Positions 58,801-63,176 of a stretch of DNA of 64,000 bases are shown here, in pieces. Origin of the DNA: Chloranthus sessilifolius. Taxonomy: Eukaryota > Streptophyta > Magnoliopsida > Chloranthales > Chloranthaceae. Made by a program: the position numbers and the translations under genes. The notes under the pieces are model-generated. The model ran no database searches, had not been told where the DNA came from, and worked only from the letters and a program-made list of their open reading frames with translations. Where the stretch lies: assembly GCA_021018995.1 (NCBI GenBank), contig CM037587.1, forward strand, positions 8,453,366 through 8,517,365, in the 5' to 3' direction. Position 1 is the first letter of the stretch, and each line of letters starts with the position of its first letter.

Positions 58801-59349
58801 GAGTACAATTTTTTTTCTTTTTTTGATCGGTAGTATACTAGTAGAGTATATAATCTTTTGGAGCTATGATAAGGCTGTAGAATAATAGTAGAGCATTAAA
58901 TGTTTTTGGAGCTCATCAATTAGAGATTATGCCAGGGATACTCTGTGATTGAATTTTTTCCTCCCTTGAGAGTTGAAGTGCAGCTTCGTTTTCCTTTTTT
59001 GATATAGTTCTTCACTTGTTGTATTTCAATATTTCCGGGCCTTCTATAAATTTATATTTGCATCACAGCTCATGTTGTTCCTTGTCATTAGGCACTATAG
59101 ATGTTTTCTGTAATTACCAATTTCTTGCTAATATAGATATTTTGATTATATACATTTTTGTTCTCTGCTTGGAGTTCTAATGTTTTGATTTAACCTAATT
59201 ATTTGCACTATTGGCAGGATGATGATAGATATTTCGTATTGAATGTTGGAATTACTGAAATCTTTCTGCACTTCAGTGAATTGATTGGCGCTCCTCTTGT
59301 TCTGATGGAAAGATTTACTGAATTTATAGCAAATTCTTTGTCTGGGCAG
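29813..59349 (+). CDS. IPI1: TEX10/IPI1 homologue, Rix1-complex ribosome biogenesis factor (5' part, nine exons)
   Basis: Exons: 29813-29869, 29977-30049, 30603-30725, 33566-33735, 41955-42104, 45588-45734, 53415-53475, 56888-57207, 59218-59349. All introns are GT-AG and the joined frame is open for 411 codons. The start [15 protein letters not shown] sits after a CT-rich leader. Residues 10-44 are strongly basic, as for a nucleolar protein. Residues about 125-240 fit the Ipi1 N-terminal domain of an ARM/HEAT fold ([36 protein letters not shown]). IPI1/TEX10 works with RIX1 and IPI3 in ITS2 processing and remodelling of pre-60S particles. Plant homologues are about twice this long, so the remaining exons lie past the window; a Ty3/gypsy element occupies the last visible intron. 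The promoter supports the role. The family assignment is by recognition of the protein, not a database search. Confidence 0.87.
29977..30049 (+). CDS. IPI1: IPI1-like exon 2
   Basis: It encodes [19 protein letters not shown], the hallmark basic start of plant IPI1/TEX10 proteins. It ends in phase 1. Intron 2 is 553 bp. Confidence 0.92.
30603..30725 (+). CDS. IPI1: IPI1-like exon 3
   Basis: The acceptor is atgggcag. It encodes [20 protein letters not shown] and [20 protein letters not shown], phase 1 at both ends. Intron 3 (2.84 kb) holds three MITEs. Confidence 0.92.
30811..31246. mobile_element. MULE-type MITE, type copy, perfect 9-bp TSD
   Basis: The ends are GGGTACCTCTGTTCGTGCC and its inverse. 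The flanks are the exact nonamer atatatttt (30802-30810 and 31247-31255). The 436-bp body is an imperfect palindrome. It lies in intron 3. This copy defines the family ends used for the other entries. Confidence 0.9.
31710..32219. mobile_element. hAT-like element with GCATATGCGATCGCATATGC words
   Basis: It is flanked by the exact octamer gaaaaaat (31702-31709 and 32220-32227). The ends are CAATGTAGTCA and, inverted, CATTGTTGTCA. Both subterminal regions are packed with atggcatatgcga / tcgcatatgcc words that can pair with themselves. The middle is A-rich and single-copy looking. It lies in intron 3. Confidence 0.85.
32828..33267. mobile_element. hAT-like MITE, CATAGTCACAAA family
   Basis: It is flanked by the exact octamer cttctaat (32820-32827 and 33268-33275). 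The ends are CATAGTCACAAA and its inverse, TTTGTGACTATG. Subterminal gtcggcgact / cgacttgc words are present. It lies in intron 3. Its sister copy is at 51141-51480. Confidence 0.9.
33566..33735 (+). CDS. IPI1: IPI1-like exon 4
   Basis: It encodes [40 protein letters not shown] and SVIFPGFKE, the first recognisable helical repeats. It ends in phase 0 at gtacct. Intron 4 is 8.2 kb. Confidence 0.92.
33736..35180. other. Intron 4, first part
   Basis: AT-rich intron. A degraded run of cgatacgata words lies at 34225-34265, probably a MITE relic. No other element could be bounded. Confidence 0.5.
35194..35651. mobile_element. MULE-type foldback MITE with perfect 9-bp TSD
   Basis: It is flanked by the exact nonamer ttaagaaaa (35185-35193 and 35652-35660). 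The long inverted arms share catttaaacaccaaaatggtg / caccattttggtgcttaaatg. Its family is not that of the GGGTACCTCT elements. It lies in intron 4. Confidence 0.85.
36724..36945 (+). pseudogene. Captured first-exon fragment of a heparanase-like (GH79) gene
   Basis: This 74-codon open segment has a signal-peptide-like start ([18 protein letters not shown]). The conserved plant heparanase-like N-terminus follows: [20 protein letters not shown], then [11 protein letters not shown]. It ends exactly at a GT that begins a TA microsatellite. The rest of the catalytic domain (GH79 proteins are over 500 residues) is absent. It lies inside the hAT-like element 35860-38160, so the likely reading is transposon capture. 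Whether it is transcribed or spliced is unknown. Confidence 0.8.
36946..36985. repeat. (TA)n microsatellite
   Basis: About 18 TA units directly after the heparanase-like fragment. Confidence 0.9.
37690..37935. repeat. (GA)n-rich block
   Basis: A pure GA run lies at about 37745-37801. It is followed by two related units, gcgctggaggctg-aagcctagagtctgaga, about 50 bp apart. Arg/Glu-rich frames here are repeat artefacts. Confidence 0.85.
38169..38803. other. Intron 4 segment, nothing recognised
   Basis: A short G-tract lies near 38488. No element ends or exon-like segments are supported. Confidence 0.45.
38804..39761 (-). mobile_element. Solo LTR related to the chromovirus LTR
   Basis: The ends are TGTCAAGGGGC and GCCACA on the + strand, i.e. 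TG...CA. A 4-bp match CTCA flanks it (38800-38803, 39762-39765). A TATA-like ccatatatatgg and the phrase acctcaaacgtataggtttggcatac lie in the same relative places as in 24125-24832. The overall sequence is otherwise strongly diverged and longer. It lies in intron 4. Confidence 0.5.
40032..40275. mobile_element. Truncated hAT-like MITE, GGCCCGGGCC family
   Basis: The left end TAAGGATGTCAATGGGCC resembles the TAGGGCTGTCAACGGGCC end of 50416-50741. Words such as gggcccgatt, ggccgggc and cggcccga fill it. The right end is missing. Confidence 0.5.
40678..41325 (+). mobile_element. hAT-like MITE, CAGTGTTACC family, copy 1 (host of a nested MITE)
   Basis: The ends are CAATGTTACCTTGG and, inverted, CAGTGTTACCTAGAC. 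The flanks ccctacat and ctctacat match at 7 of 8. Without the nested 189-bp MITE and its 8-bp duplication it is 451 bp, almost the size of copy 2 without its own guest (448 bp). Copy 2 is at 50169-50950 in opposite orientation. It lies in intron 4. Confidence 0.82.
40754..40942. mobile_element. Nested hAT-like MITE with GATACGTATCG words
   Basis: It is flanked by the exact octamer gtgcggac (40746-40753 and 40943-40950). The ends are CATGGGTCAAAAT and, inverted, CATGGGTCAAAAT with one change. The 189-bp interior is largely gatacgtatcg / cgatacgat / acgtatcgt words. Confidence 0.9.
41955..42104 (+). CDS. IPI1: IPI1-like exon 5
   Basis: It encodes [20 protein letters not shown] and [19 protein letters not shown], phase 0 at both ends, with an atttcag acceptor. 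Intron 5 is 3.5 kb. Confidence 0.92.
42142..42456. mobile_element. hAT-like MITE, TATCGGCCGATA family
   Basis: The ends are CATGATATCAAAACTCGG and, inverted, CAAGGTATCTAACTCGGG. The flanks actttatc and cttttatc match at 6 of 8. The interior is mostly gtatcggccgatac-type words in varying forms. It lies in intron 5. Confidence 0.78.
42794..43713 (+). mobile_element. LTR plus primer-binding site of a truncated retroelement
   Basis: The proposed LTR is 42794-43702, starting TGTTGAA and ending TTTTCAACA. TGGTATCAGAG (43703-43713) is a tRNA-Met primer site directly after it. ctatataaaacggg (about 43542) is a TATA box and a CT-rich leader follows. A purine-rich aattaagggggagaatgag occurs at about 43980. 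No polyprotein or second LTR was found. The 5' border is tentative; the PBS end is firm. It lies in intron 5. Confidence 0.6.
43714..44957. other. Intron 5 sequence after the LTR/PBS
   Basis: This is presumably the internal part and flank of the truncated retroelement. A repeated phrase, aagaagatgtgaaggaaataaga, occurs twice at about 44637-44702. No coding domain is recognised. Confidence 0.45.
44958..45370. mobile_element. MULE-type MITE, third end type
   Basis: The ends are GGCTGGTGTTACT and, inverted, GGCTGGTGTTACACC. They extend through gccacctcacttaaacaaagg and its inverse. The core (gatggagatcatttt, gatcatgg, catgatctcaagatc, aatgatctccatc) is that of the GGGTACCTCT family. The TSD is degraded (ctaatttt and ttagtttt, 6 of 8). 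It lies in intron 5. Confidence 0.75.
45588..45734 (+). CDS. IPI1: IPI1-like exon 6
   Basis: It encodes [20 protein letters not shown] and [18 protein letters not shown], phase 0 at both ends. Intron 6 is 7.7 kb. Confidence 0.92.
46046..47603. mobile_element. hAT-like MITE, TATCGGCCGATA family, split by a nested element
   Basis: It is flanked by the exact octamer attatgag (46038-46045 and 47604-47611). The ends are CAAGGTGTCAATAACGG and, inverted, CATGGTATCAAAACTCGG. The outer 260 bp on the left and 85 bp on the right are rich in tatcggccgata words. The middle is a separate inserted element (46303-47519). It lies in intron 6. Confidence 0.88.
46303..47519. mobile_element. Nested element with TGTTGTCAAAAGC ends
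   Basis: The ends are TGTTGTCAAAAGC and its perfect inverse, GCTTTTGACAACA. They are followed by gcctaggcg/cgaggc-rich subterminal words. The flanks show at best a degraded 10-bp duplication (aaatacccaa / gaggacccta), so the superfamily is open (hAT or MULE). It is 1217 bp with no coding domain. It interrupts the older MITE 46046-47603. Confidence 0.75.
47740..47900. repeat. Half copy of the MULE-MITE core
   Basis: gggatgtgtgacatgtggaataaaaa, cccatgatctcaagata, gaaaacgatctccatcgctt and aaagcagtcaacgg match the right arm of the family. The ends are missing. Confidence 0.6.
47930..48848. other. Intron 6 segment with a relic of the TATCGGCCGATA family
   Basis: Around 47965-48030 there are ggtcgatacagtattggtcga and gaccgatactgagaccggtac words, ending in ccttggtc. 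No clean borders are seen. The remainder is plain AT-rich intron. Confidence 0.45.
48849..49999 (-). mobile_element. Solo LTR, same family as 61008-62064
   Basis: On the minus strand it starts TGATGGAGACATC and ends TTCCCGCATCA, matching the ends TGATGGGGACGCC and GTCCCGCGTCA of the LTR at 61008. A palindrome array, a TATA-like ataaatata, attattaaatgctttgaattg and ggggtttggtgagaggcc follow in the same order as in that LTR. The flanking pentamers atacg and atgag agree at 3 of 5. It lies in intron 6. Confidence 0.75.
49560..49800. repeat. Array of CTCGAGCGAG palindromic words
   Basis: About seven variants occur in the U3-like part of the solo LTR: ctcgagcgag, ctcgctcgag, cgcttgggtgaa and ctcgctcgggcgaa among them. 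Confidence 0.8.
50169..50950 (-). mobile_element. hAT-like MITE, CAGTGTTACC family, copy 2 (host of a nested MITE)
   Basis: It is flanked by the exact octamer ccttccaa (50161-50168 and 50951-50958). The ends are TAGTGTTACCTAGAC and, inverted, CAGTGTTACATAGGCAC. It is the reverse-complement relative of 40678-41325, with shared phrases gtaaaatttagtaa, ttatagtata and gttcatgacata. It is interrupted by 50416-50741. It lies in intron 6. Confidence 0.88.
50416..50741. mobile_element. Nested hAT-like MITE, GGCCCGGGCC family
   Basis: It is flanked by the exact octamer caaggacc (50408-50415 and 50742-50749). The ends are TAGGGCTGGCCCATTT and, inverted, TAGGGCTGTCAACGGGCC. The interior is full of cgggccgggcc / gggcccg words. 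It lies inside 50169-50950. Confidence 0.9.
51141..51480. mobile_element. hAT-like MITE, CATAGTCACAAA family
   Basis: It is flanked by the exact octamer ggtgtacc (51133-51140 and 51481-51488). The ends are CATAGTCACAAA and CTTTGTGACTATG. It is a sister of 32828-33267, including the shared cacaaaagtctcc start. It lies in intron 6. Confidence 0.9.
51780..52010 (+). repeat. Imperfect tandem duplication of about 120 bp
   Basis: The phrase ccagaggtccatggatggtgtatctttgatg is followed about 120 bp later by ccagaggtccataaatagcgtatctttgatgg. Each is followed by gatctac-gat-cgg-tggga and an aatat stretch. Confidence 0.6.
52284..52972. mobile_element. hAT-like element with GAGCCAAGCTCGGCTC words
   Basis: It is flanked by the exact octamer atcggaag (52276-52283 and 52973-52980). 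The ends are TTGGGCAGCAAACGAGCC and, inverted, TAGGGCTGCAAAAGAGCC. Both subterminal parts are strings of cttggctc / gagccaagc / gagccgagc words. The middle (52430-52780) is a GC-richer single-copy-like segment (gtggtgg, gtgtagcg repeats). It lies in intron 6. Confidence 0.88.
53415..53475 (+). CDS. IPI1: IPI1-like exon 7
   Basis: It encodes [20 protein letters not shown], a short, likely flexible linker. It starts in phase 0 and ends in phase 1. The acceptor is tttttacag. It is less conserved than the other exons, but the frame and splice sites fit. Confidence 0.75.
53476..54444. other. Intron 7, first part
   Basis: AT-rich intron with no element or exon-like segment recognised. Confidence 0.5.
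54445..55608 (-). mobile_element. Solo LTR, related to 48849-49999 and 61008-62064
   Basis: On the minus strand it starts TGATAGGGACATCC and ends GTGGTTCTGCATCA. tttggtgtgagacaaat, gagtttaatcaaagc and ttgcttataagtacacattg follow the order seen in the other two LTRs. The flanks cttag and tctag agree at 3 of 5. It lacks a palindrome array. It lies in intron 7. Confidence 0.7.
55925..56146. mobile_element. hAT-like MITE, TATCGGCCGATA family
   Basis: It is flanked by the exact octamer gtcctaac (55917-55924 and 56147-56154). The ends are CATGGCATCAAAACA and, inverted, CAAGGTGTCAATATCGG. It lies in intron 7. Confidence 0.88.
56336..56601. mobile_element. hAT-like MITE, TATCGGCCGATA family, duplicated copy
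   Basis: The ends are CATGGTATCAAAATTCG and, inverted, CAAGGTATCAATATCGG. The flanks gccctaac and gccgaac correspond with one base lost. It is the counterpart of 55925-56146 in the second tandem unit. It keeps 25-30 bp near its left end (gcgatacgatacatatcgg) that the first copy lacks. Confidence 0.8.
56888..57207 (+). CDS. IPI1: IPI1-like exon 8
   Basis: This is the largest visible exon. It encodes [40 protein letters not shown] and [16 protein letters not shown]. It starts in phase 1 and ends in phase 0 at AEK. Intron 8 is 2.0 kb. Confidence 0.92.
57324..57954. mobile_element. Tourist-like (PIF/Harbinger) element with TTA TSD
   Basis: The ends are GGCTGTGTGTGGATAAGG and, inverted, GGCTCTGTTTGGATGTTT. 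TTA is duplicated (57321-57323 and 57955-57957). It contains an 18-bp perfect hairpin (57434-57476) and a CT-rich block with several (CT)n runs (57500-57770). It lies in intron 8. Confidence 0.75.
57434..57476. repeat. Perfect 18-bp inverted repeat with 7-base loop
   Basis: gaaatgataaaatcctac, then tttttag, then its exact complement. It could form a stable RNA or DNA hairpin. Confidence 0.9.
57955..59217. other. Intron 8, last part
   Basis: A 35-bp direct repeat (58284-58318 and 58339-58373, atatgttaacacataagca core) is present, as are two pairs of short repeated phrases (gtaaattttttggaaatctct; gaataatagtagag). No exon or bounded element was found. Confidence 0.5.
59218..59349 (+). CDS. IPI1: IPI1-like exon 9
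   Basis: It encodes [20 protein letters not shown] and [16 protein letters not shown], phase 0 at both ends. The acceptor is attggcag and the donor gtctgc. It joins directly to exon 8 as in other plant IPI1 proteins. No further exon was found before the window end. Confidence 0.92.
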
Positions 59350-59701
59350 GTCTGCTCATACTTTGTGCTCTTCTGTTTAGAGGATGAGTCATTTATTTGT
59401 ATTTAAATACAGTTTTATGCATTTTATTTATTTACTTTCTTTACAAACGGCAACACATATTTGTAACTTGTTCTCATTTTAGCCTCTTCGTGTTCTTTTG
59501 TAGCATTGTCAGATCACTTATATATTTTTTTCTCTTCATGTTATATGAATAACTCTTTGGAATTTTTTACTTATTTCTCCATATAATTATTGCTAACCTT
59601 GACAATTAATATTTTCATATGCTTTGGTATTGTTAGATAGTTTTTTATTTTTCTTGATTCTTGGTAGATTCATTTTCAGCATTTAATATACATGACAGGA
59701 G

Positions 59702-59861
59702 CAAGGATCAAAATTTCGGGTTTCATTTTGGTTTCGGAGGGGACCGAAACCGAAATTTCTGCCGAAGACTGAAATTTTGGCCGATAATTTGACCGAAAAT
59801 ATGAATCCCATACATATTTGGACCGAAATTTTGGTCATTTCGGCCGAGATTTTGATCCTTG
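59702..59861. mobile_element. hAT-like MITE, CAAGGATCAAAATTTC family
   Basis: The ends are CAAGGATCAAAATTTCGG and, inverted, CAAGGATCAAAATCTCGG. The flanks gacaggag and gaccagag match at 6 of 8. The interior is ccgaaattt words. It lies in intron 9. Confidence 0.82.
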
Positions 59862-60333
59862 GACCAGAGTACCTATTAATATATGAGTGATGTCATAAAG
59901 ATTGATTGTTCTTTTTCGATTTTCTTTCTTCTAGTTAATTTCTATGCTAGCATCATCAGCATTTGATTGAATTCTGATCGTTAGTTTAGTAATAAATGCC
60001 CCTTTCTCTGGTTATTTTTCATAAATTTCTTTTATCACAAAACCATACACCATTTTTCCAATTATGGACCGCTCTGATTATATGACATTTTCAATGACTC
60101 AGAGACTGCAGAATTTTTTTATTCGATTGTGTTATTGCTCCGTTACTACTATTGATCGCTATATTGTGTGTTCTTCTGTCTATGACTCAATAGCTTATCT
60201 AGCAGTCCATAACTATATGGCATTTCCATAACCTTTCCACTTGCCATTTAACTGCTCTCTTTCAGCTCATCATTGTTTGTTTGGCATTTCAGCCGTTGCA
60301 TTCAGGGTTTTAGTGTTCCATCCTGTATCACTT

Positions 60334-60393
60334 TCTCCCTCTCTCTCTCTCTCTCTCTCTCTATCTCTTTCTCCATACACACACACACACACA
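60334..60393. repeat. (CT)n and (CA)n microsatellites
   Basis: About 14 CT units, then about 8 CA units after a short gap. Confidence 0.9.
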
Positions 60394-60855
60394 CTAGTGG
60401 GTGGCACATGCTATGCATGAGGGAGGGAGGAGGGAGAGGGATTCCACCTTCTCTGATTATTATTATAGTTACGAAGATATAGTTTATTTTGAGATACAAT
60501 ACTTACCCCTTAGTAAGTTTCAGGGGGATCTTGTTCATTATAAAATGTAAACTAATTGTGCTATAACACTTTCATGAAGCAAGGCTGCGTTGTTTAGACC
60601 ATCTTAAGAGGTAAATAAATTCAAAAGTTCATCTCGACTGTGTTTTTTGAGGCTTGAAATCAGTCAATTTTCAAAATGTTACCTTTCAAAGATATATTTT
60701 GAATATATATTTTTTAAATTGGACTATACAATGCACCTGAGCTCTAAATGGAACCGAAAAAGTGTTTTGGGTACCACGTGAAGCTCCCCGTGGAACTTGG
60801 GTGAATGCTGCCCTTTGTTATATATATATAAATGGAACTTGGGGTGCATGCTGCC

Positions 60856-60860
<5 letters not shown>

Positions 60861-60893
<33 letters not shown>
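60861..60893. repeat. (TA)n microsatellite
   Basis: About 16 TA units. Confidence 0.9.
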
Positions 60894-60897
<4 letters not shown>

Positions 60898-61007
60898 TAT
60901 TGTATTGTGTGTGAGTAGTATTGTGCGATGTGCAACTACACTATAGGGGTATACTCATAATTCTCGTCTTTTATATTATATATAGCTAGCTGGGCACATT
61001 GCACTTG

Positions 61008-62064
61008 TGATGGGGACGCCACATACATGGATATTGGATTCAGACCGCATTGTTTCTACCGGTGTAGAAAGAAGCAGCGTTATGGAAGTCAATATTGCAT
61101 TGACATTTCGATTTGAAATTTCAATCGATCGAATTGACATTTCGATCGATCGAAAATTTCGATCAATCGAAATTCAAATTCGATCGATCGAATGTCGACG
61201 ACGATTTTCATAGAAATATGAAATTTCGATCAATCGATTTTCAATTCGATCAATCGAAATTTCAAATCGATCAATCGAATTCCAAATCGATCGATCGAAT
61301 TCCAAATTCGATCGATCGAAATCGCGCCGAGAATTTTAGTTATTTTAGGAGTTTAATTTCGAACTTTTGTTTCAAGGGTTTATTTGTCTTTTATTTAATA
61401 TTCGTTTTAGGGTTTTCTTTTATTGGAAGACCTCCTATATAAGGTCTTTAAACAATGTAATTAGGGGTTGATTGATTATTGAATGCTTTTATGCTTGAGT
61501 AATCTTTACCTGAGATGGGTTTGGTGTGAGACCAAGGGAGTGATTCCCCTATATTTTCCTTATTGTTGTTATTGATTTGCGTGGTTTGCTTATATTTGAT
61601 ATCTCTAAATCTCTGCGTTTTTCTCTAGCCATAGCCTAAATCCCTCCTTGTGATCCCCGAAACCCTAAACCCGTTTTGAAGCCTAAATCACACAAGCCCA
61701 TACCCTTTCTAAACCATAAACCGATCTCAAAGTCATAAATCGTTTACAAACCCTAATTCCCTTTTACAACCCAATTTGGAATCCGTGAACCTCCATCGGA
61801 CCGAAGACGAGCGCCTAATCCTAGAAAAGCTAGAGTACTATCTCTAGGCCGATTTCGCCGATCTCGCCGATCTCGCCTCGACTCTAAAGTACTTGCGCAT
61901 CAGACTGGACCCTATTGGGATCTTGTGTGATCTACCCATTAGAATTTTCCAAACCCTAAAGGTATCAAAGATAATTTTGCGATTAAACTTGATTTAATTT
62001 CATTAATTTTGGTAAAATCTGTGTAAAATCATATTCCGCATTTTAGGGTCGTTGTCCCGCGTCA
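61008..62064 (+). repeat. 5' LTR of the second Ty3/gypsy element
   Basis: It starts TGATGGGGACGCC and ends GTCCCGCGTCA. A palindrome array at 61110-61325 precedes a TATA box (ctatataag, about 61434). Downstream come gattattgaatgctt and ggtttggtgtgagaccaag, shared with the two solo LTRs. Confidence 0.85.
61110..61325. repeat. Array of TCGATCGATCGA palindromic words
   Basis: About ten variants (ttcgatcgatcgaa, ttcgatcaatcgaa, aatcgatcgatcgaatt) are separated by a few A/T bases. The array lies upstream of the TATA box, so in U3. Confidence 0.9.
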
Positions 62065-62068
62065 ATTT

Positions 62069-62080
62069 TGGTATCAGAGC
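62069..62080 (+). other. tRNA-Met(initiator) primer-binding site
   Basis: TGGTATCAGAGC lies four bases after the LTR end. Confidence 0.92.
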
Positions 62081-62180
62081 CCTAGGTTTTCTAGGTTAGG
62101 GCATCTTTGCTTGTTATATTTATTTGATTGCATTGTTTTTGTGAGTCCATATTAGAACGCTAATAGACCTTGTGATCACC

Positions 62181-63176
62181 ATGGACTCTAGAGAAGAGTT
62201 GGGTGCGATTAGTGCACGTCTGGATACCATTGAGCAAGCCCAAACATCACTAGGAGTTGGTAATGATAGATTACGTGATCGAATCAACCAACTGGAAGCG
62301 ATGGGTGGGCTGGAAAATCAACACCAAGAGCGTGAGTGTCCACACTTTGAACGTAATGGTCGCCAAGACCATCGGAATCGTAGGGATCATCGTAGAGATG
62401 ACTATGACCCCGAAGTTCAACTCCTTAAGAACGTCCGAGTTGAGATTTCGATTTTCGATGGAAGAATGGACCCTACTGTCTTTCTCTATTGGCTTTCTGA
62501 CATGGACCAACACTTTGATTGGTATGCCATGAATGACGACCGTTGCGTTAGACTTGCGAAAATGAAATTGGTTGGTCAAGCTCGACTTTTCTGGCTCAAT
62601 ATTGAGCGCATTAGGGTGAACGCGGGTTGTCCTCCCATTACCCGTTGGGACGACATGAAGGAACGACTTACTGAGAAGTATGTTCCTTTATCATACCACC
62701 AACGCCTCCTTGACCAGTGGCAAAATTTACGCCAAGGTGATATGCTCGTGATCGATTACATTGCCAAATTTGAAGAGTTCATGATGAGGGCAAAAGTATC
62801 GAAAGACCCTGAAATCACTCTCTTTAGATTCTGCACCAGATTGCGACTGGATTTGCAAAAAGAATTGATTTCTTACCCCGTAGAAACTCTTGAAAGATGC
62901 TATGCCGTTGTGCAAGATCTTGAACGATATTTGAAAACTACGGTGGTGAAGAGGATCGAGCCACAATATAGTAACCAACGATCCGGTGAGGGACGATTCA
63001 ATTCTCCTCCCAAACCTACACAACCTGCCCCTACCAATTCTAGGTTTGAAAAGGGGAAAGGTGTAGTCGGAGATTCCTCAAGGGTTAATTCTCAAGTAAA
63101 GTGCTATAAATGTTATGGGATGGGACACTTTGCCGCCCAATGCCTTACGAAAGAATCCCAAAGGACTCTTCATTGA
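62181..63176 (+). CDS. Gag of the second Ty3/gypsy element
   Basis: The first ATG after the primer site opens a 331-codon frame. In order it holds a short coiled-coil-like N-terminus (LDTIEQAQTSL), a basic stretch (DHRNRRDHRRD), and the retrotransposon gag domain (VFLYWLSDMDQHFDWY, KLVGQARLFWLNI, WDDMKERLTEKYV). A complete CCHC zinc knuckle, CYKCYGMGHFAAQC, lies at about residue 310. Gag packages element RNA into particles. The frame stops soon after the knuckle because of a frameshift: the expected continuation (an acidic linker) is in the +1 frame. Confidence 0.9.
   Translation: MDSREELGAISARLDTIEQAQTSLGVGNDRLRDRINQLEAMGGLENQHQERECPHFERNGRQDHRNRRDHRRDDYDPEVQLLKNVRVEISIFDGRMDPTVFLYWLSDMDQHFDWYAMNDDRCVRLAKMKLVGQARLFWLNIERIRVNAGCPPITRWDDMKERLTEKYVPLSYHQRLLDQWQNLRQGDMLVIDYIAKFEEFMMRAKVSKDPEITLFRFCTRLRLDLQKELISYPVETLERCYAVVQDLERYLKTTVVKRIEPQYSNQRSGEGRFNSPPKPTQPAPTNSRFEKGKGVVGDSSRVNSQVKCYKCYGMGHFAAQCLTKESQRTLH

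Larger units (their letters stand above)
59350..61007. other. Start of intron 9
   Basis: It contains the MITE 59702-59861, CT and CA repeats (60334-60393) and a TA repeat (60861-60893). The phrase tggaacttgggtgaatgctgccctttgttata is repeated in similar form about 50 bp later, at 60830-60865. No exon is recognised. Confidence 0.5.

Noticed and set aside
61113..61442. 109-codon frame with repeated FRSIE/FDQSK words
   Set aside because: It is the translation of the TCGATCGATCGA array in the LTR U3.
62271..63023. Minus-strand open frames opposite gag
   Set aside because: They are antisense shadows of the gag frame, which has the capsid and zinc-knuckle motifs.
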